NCBI GenBank assembly: GCA_903772945.1
Contig: CAICTM010000188.1
Span: 31,407-95,406 of the forward strand
Source of the DNA: Seminavis robusta
Lineage: Eukaryota > Bacillariophyta > Bacillariophyceae > Naviculales > Naviculaceae
Reading direction: 5' to 3'
Length of the DNA stretch: 64,000 nucleotides
Program-made: the position numbers and the translations under genes
The notes under the pieces: generated by a model
The model's input: only the letters and a program-made list of their open reading frames with translations
The model's database searches: none
What the model was told of the DNA's origin: nothing
In this document: positions 62,685 to 64,000 of the stretch, piece after piece
Position numbering within the stretch: position 1 is the stretch's first letter
Layout: every line of letters starts with the position of its first letter

Positions 62685-64000
62685 TTACGTTTCGTGGCTC
62701 CCTATGCATTGATCGTTGCGCTGTTTGTCAAGTGCTCGTGCCATTGCGTCCTTCTTCGCCAATGGATCCGACCACGCCACAACAATGTTCCTGCCCTTAT
62801 CGTACGTGGGCTGTCTTCCGTGAGATGTCGAGAAATTATCAATCATCACAACGTCCCCTTGCTGCCAACGATTGTAGATTGTGTTCTCATGCACTGCCTT
62901 GCGGATTTGATGCATTTCCCAAATCGAAAGCGGCATTCCGTCTCCAAATGCCACATGCAATGCCATTTGCTGTCGCAAGATGGGACCGTACTTGATCCAC
63001 GACAGTACACCCAGAAGCAGTGCTCGCATCAGGTATCGCAAATCCTTGGTGCGACGAAAGGCGGCAAAGAGCTCTGCAGGAAAGCTGGTCCAATGGAATA
63101 CTTGTGCGTGGTTGAACCAAACCGCTTCTCCGGTTTGTGGATGTCGCTGGAAGGCTTCGGTTTCAAACTCACTGACAAACGTGTCATCACCTTCCCATCG
63201 CATGGGCATGTTTTCTTGGGCGGCCATCTTTTCTACTTGTTTCTTGTCGTTTGTCCGAAAGAGTTCGCTCCAACTCAACATGGCAGCCACATCATGCGTG
63301 AATCGGTCACCAACCTTCTTGTGTGTACGGGTGTATCGCAACTTCTTTTCTTGAAGCTTGTCTCGGAGGTCCTTGGGAATGGCATTGTAAACCTTGCGAA
63401 AGTCAGCCAAGGCTGTCTCTCCGCCCACCGCTGCCGGTGCCTTGAGGGCACTAAAGAAGAGTTTCTTGGGTGGCTCGGGGAGGAATGACATTTCAATGTG
63501 CTGGGCTATCGGGTAGTGGGAAGGCACCTCTGCAGCCGAAAAGACAAATTCGGTATTGCCTTGAGTGTGACGGGGCGATGTGCCTCTGTACTGGTTGTTC
63601 AAATTGTGTTCGTAGCTCATGACGGCGTCTTCGACGTCTTTAGCCGTCACAACATGAAAGCCACGAAAGAGTAAAGCTCCATAACGAAGCATCATGTCAT
63701 CGATCCAGTCCTTGTTATGATTCATGAATGACGAAAGAAAGGCAAGGGACTTTTGAGATTCTGTTTTGGGTGATATCACAAGTGGATAGCTCTTGAAGGT
63801 GCCGTCTTTGTTGTCCGATGGCAACAGAGATACACCAATGTCATTCGGTCCAGCGTGAGGCTCGGTCCGGAGTGGAGTGATTGATGAAAGGGAAGGCATT
63901 GTTTCTGGCTTGTGAATAATTAATGAGTGTTCGAATTCAGTGTCGGGGAGAGTTTTATAGGAAAGAGGTTGTGACTTTGGACGACGTGTGAAGCTTTTTG
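62685..64000 (-). CDS. TauD-family dioxygenase (right-arm copy), partial at window edge, altered C-terminus
   Basis: The start codon lies beyond position 64000. The frame is open through the whole catalytic region and is nearly identical to the left copy (for example P/H in 'SYE(P/H)NLNN'). Near 62740 bases missing relative to the left copy replace the last ~15 residues with a different tail ending at 62685. The iron ligands and distal His are kept. The enzyme could be functional if the tail is not needed. Confidence 0.85.
   Translation of the reverse strand, partial: KSFTRRPKSQPLSYKTLPDTEFEHSLIIHKPETMPSLSSITPLRTEPHAGPNDIGVSLLPSDNKDGTFKSYPLVISPKTESQKSLAFLSSFMNHNKDWIDDMMLRYGALLFRGFHVVTAKDVEDAVMSYEHNLNNQYRGTSPRHTQGNTEFVFSAAEVPSHYPIAQHIEMSFLPEPPKKLFFSALKAPAAVGGETALADFRKVYNAIPKDLRDKLQEKKLRYTRTHKKVGDRFTHDVAAMLSWSELFRTNDKKQVEKMAAQENMPMRWEGDDTFVSEFETEAFQRHPQTGEAVWFNHAQVFHWTSFPAELFAAFRRTKDLRYLMRALLLGVLSWIKYGPILRQQMALHVAFGDGMPLSIWEMHQIRKAVHENTIYNRWQQGDVVMIDNFSTSHGRQPTYDKGRNIVVAWSDPLAKKDAMARALDKQRNDQCIGSHET

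Larger units (their letters stand above)
58165..64000 (-). repeat. giant inverted repeat, right arm
   Basis: Pairs with 51988-57860 in reverse orientation and runs off the window. Differences from the left arm are scattered substitutions plus single-base indels. Losses of single bases cluster at about 62500-62760, where several short runs are one base shorter than in the left arm. Confidence 0.97.

Overview
The window looks like nuclear DNA from a diatom or closely related photosynthetic stramenopile. Genes are compact, with zero to two short GT-AG introns each. One enzyme starts with a signal peptide followed by an ASAFAP-like plastid-targeting motif. The protein families fit (vacuolar-sorting-receptor-like proteins, Pus10, eL6, a dynamin-like GTPase), and there is a stramenopile-type Crypton recombinase. 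No rRNA, tRNA or CRISPR array was recognised.

Layout. 1-3.6 kb is AT-rich satellite DNA (21-bp and 12-bp periods). 3.6-6.1 kb holds a Sel1-repeat protein and a multi-pass membrane protein. 6.78-10.16 kb is a fully bounded PIF/Harbinger transposon with TAA target-site duplications, whose two genes both carry frameshifts. 10.4-14.1 kb holds a DNAJB12-type J-protein divergent from a plastid-type alpha/beta-hydrolase broken by an 8-bp duplication. 16.6-20.2 kb encodes a large RNase-H-like transposase candidate with a lysine/alanine-rich, H1-like tail. 21-27 kb is accessory sequence: an acidic orphan gene, a broken small gene, a fold-back (MITE-like) element and an eight-unit ~150-bp tandem array. 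27-41 kb holds a gene with two DUF7726-like segments, a three-exon orphan, a dynamin-like GTPase, a 5'-incomplete eL6 gene, and a long scaffold protein with an IQ motif and three FAM13-like segments. 44-50 kb holds a divergent pair of vacuolar-sorting-receptor-like genes and Pus10.

The most notable gene is at 50728-51321. It encodes a 197-residue protein that reads as an H2A histone fold fused directly to an H2B histone fold: a strongly diverged H2A-H2B doublet that has lost most of the H2A acidic patch. Fused histones of this kind are best known from giant DNA viruses, so a doublet among cellular genes is worth close study.

From ~51.99 kb to the end of the window the sequence is one giant inverted repeat (arms of ~5.85 kb, spacer 304 bp). 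Each arm carries a TauD-like dioxygenase gene, an ankyrin-repeat gene and a Crypton tyrosine-recombinase gene. The arms differ by scattered substitutions and by single-base, partly homopolymer, indels. These break the recombinase in the left arm and the ankyrin gene in the right arm. This could be a recent inverted duplication or a fold-back assembly join of two haplotypes; the sequence alone cannot decide.
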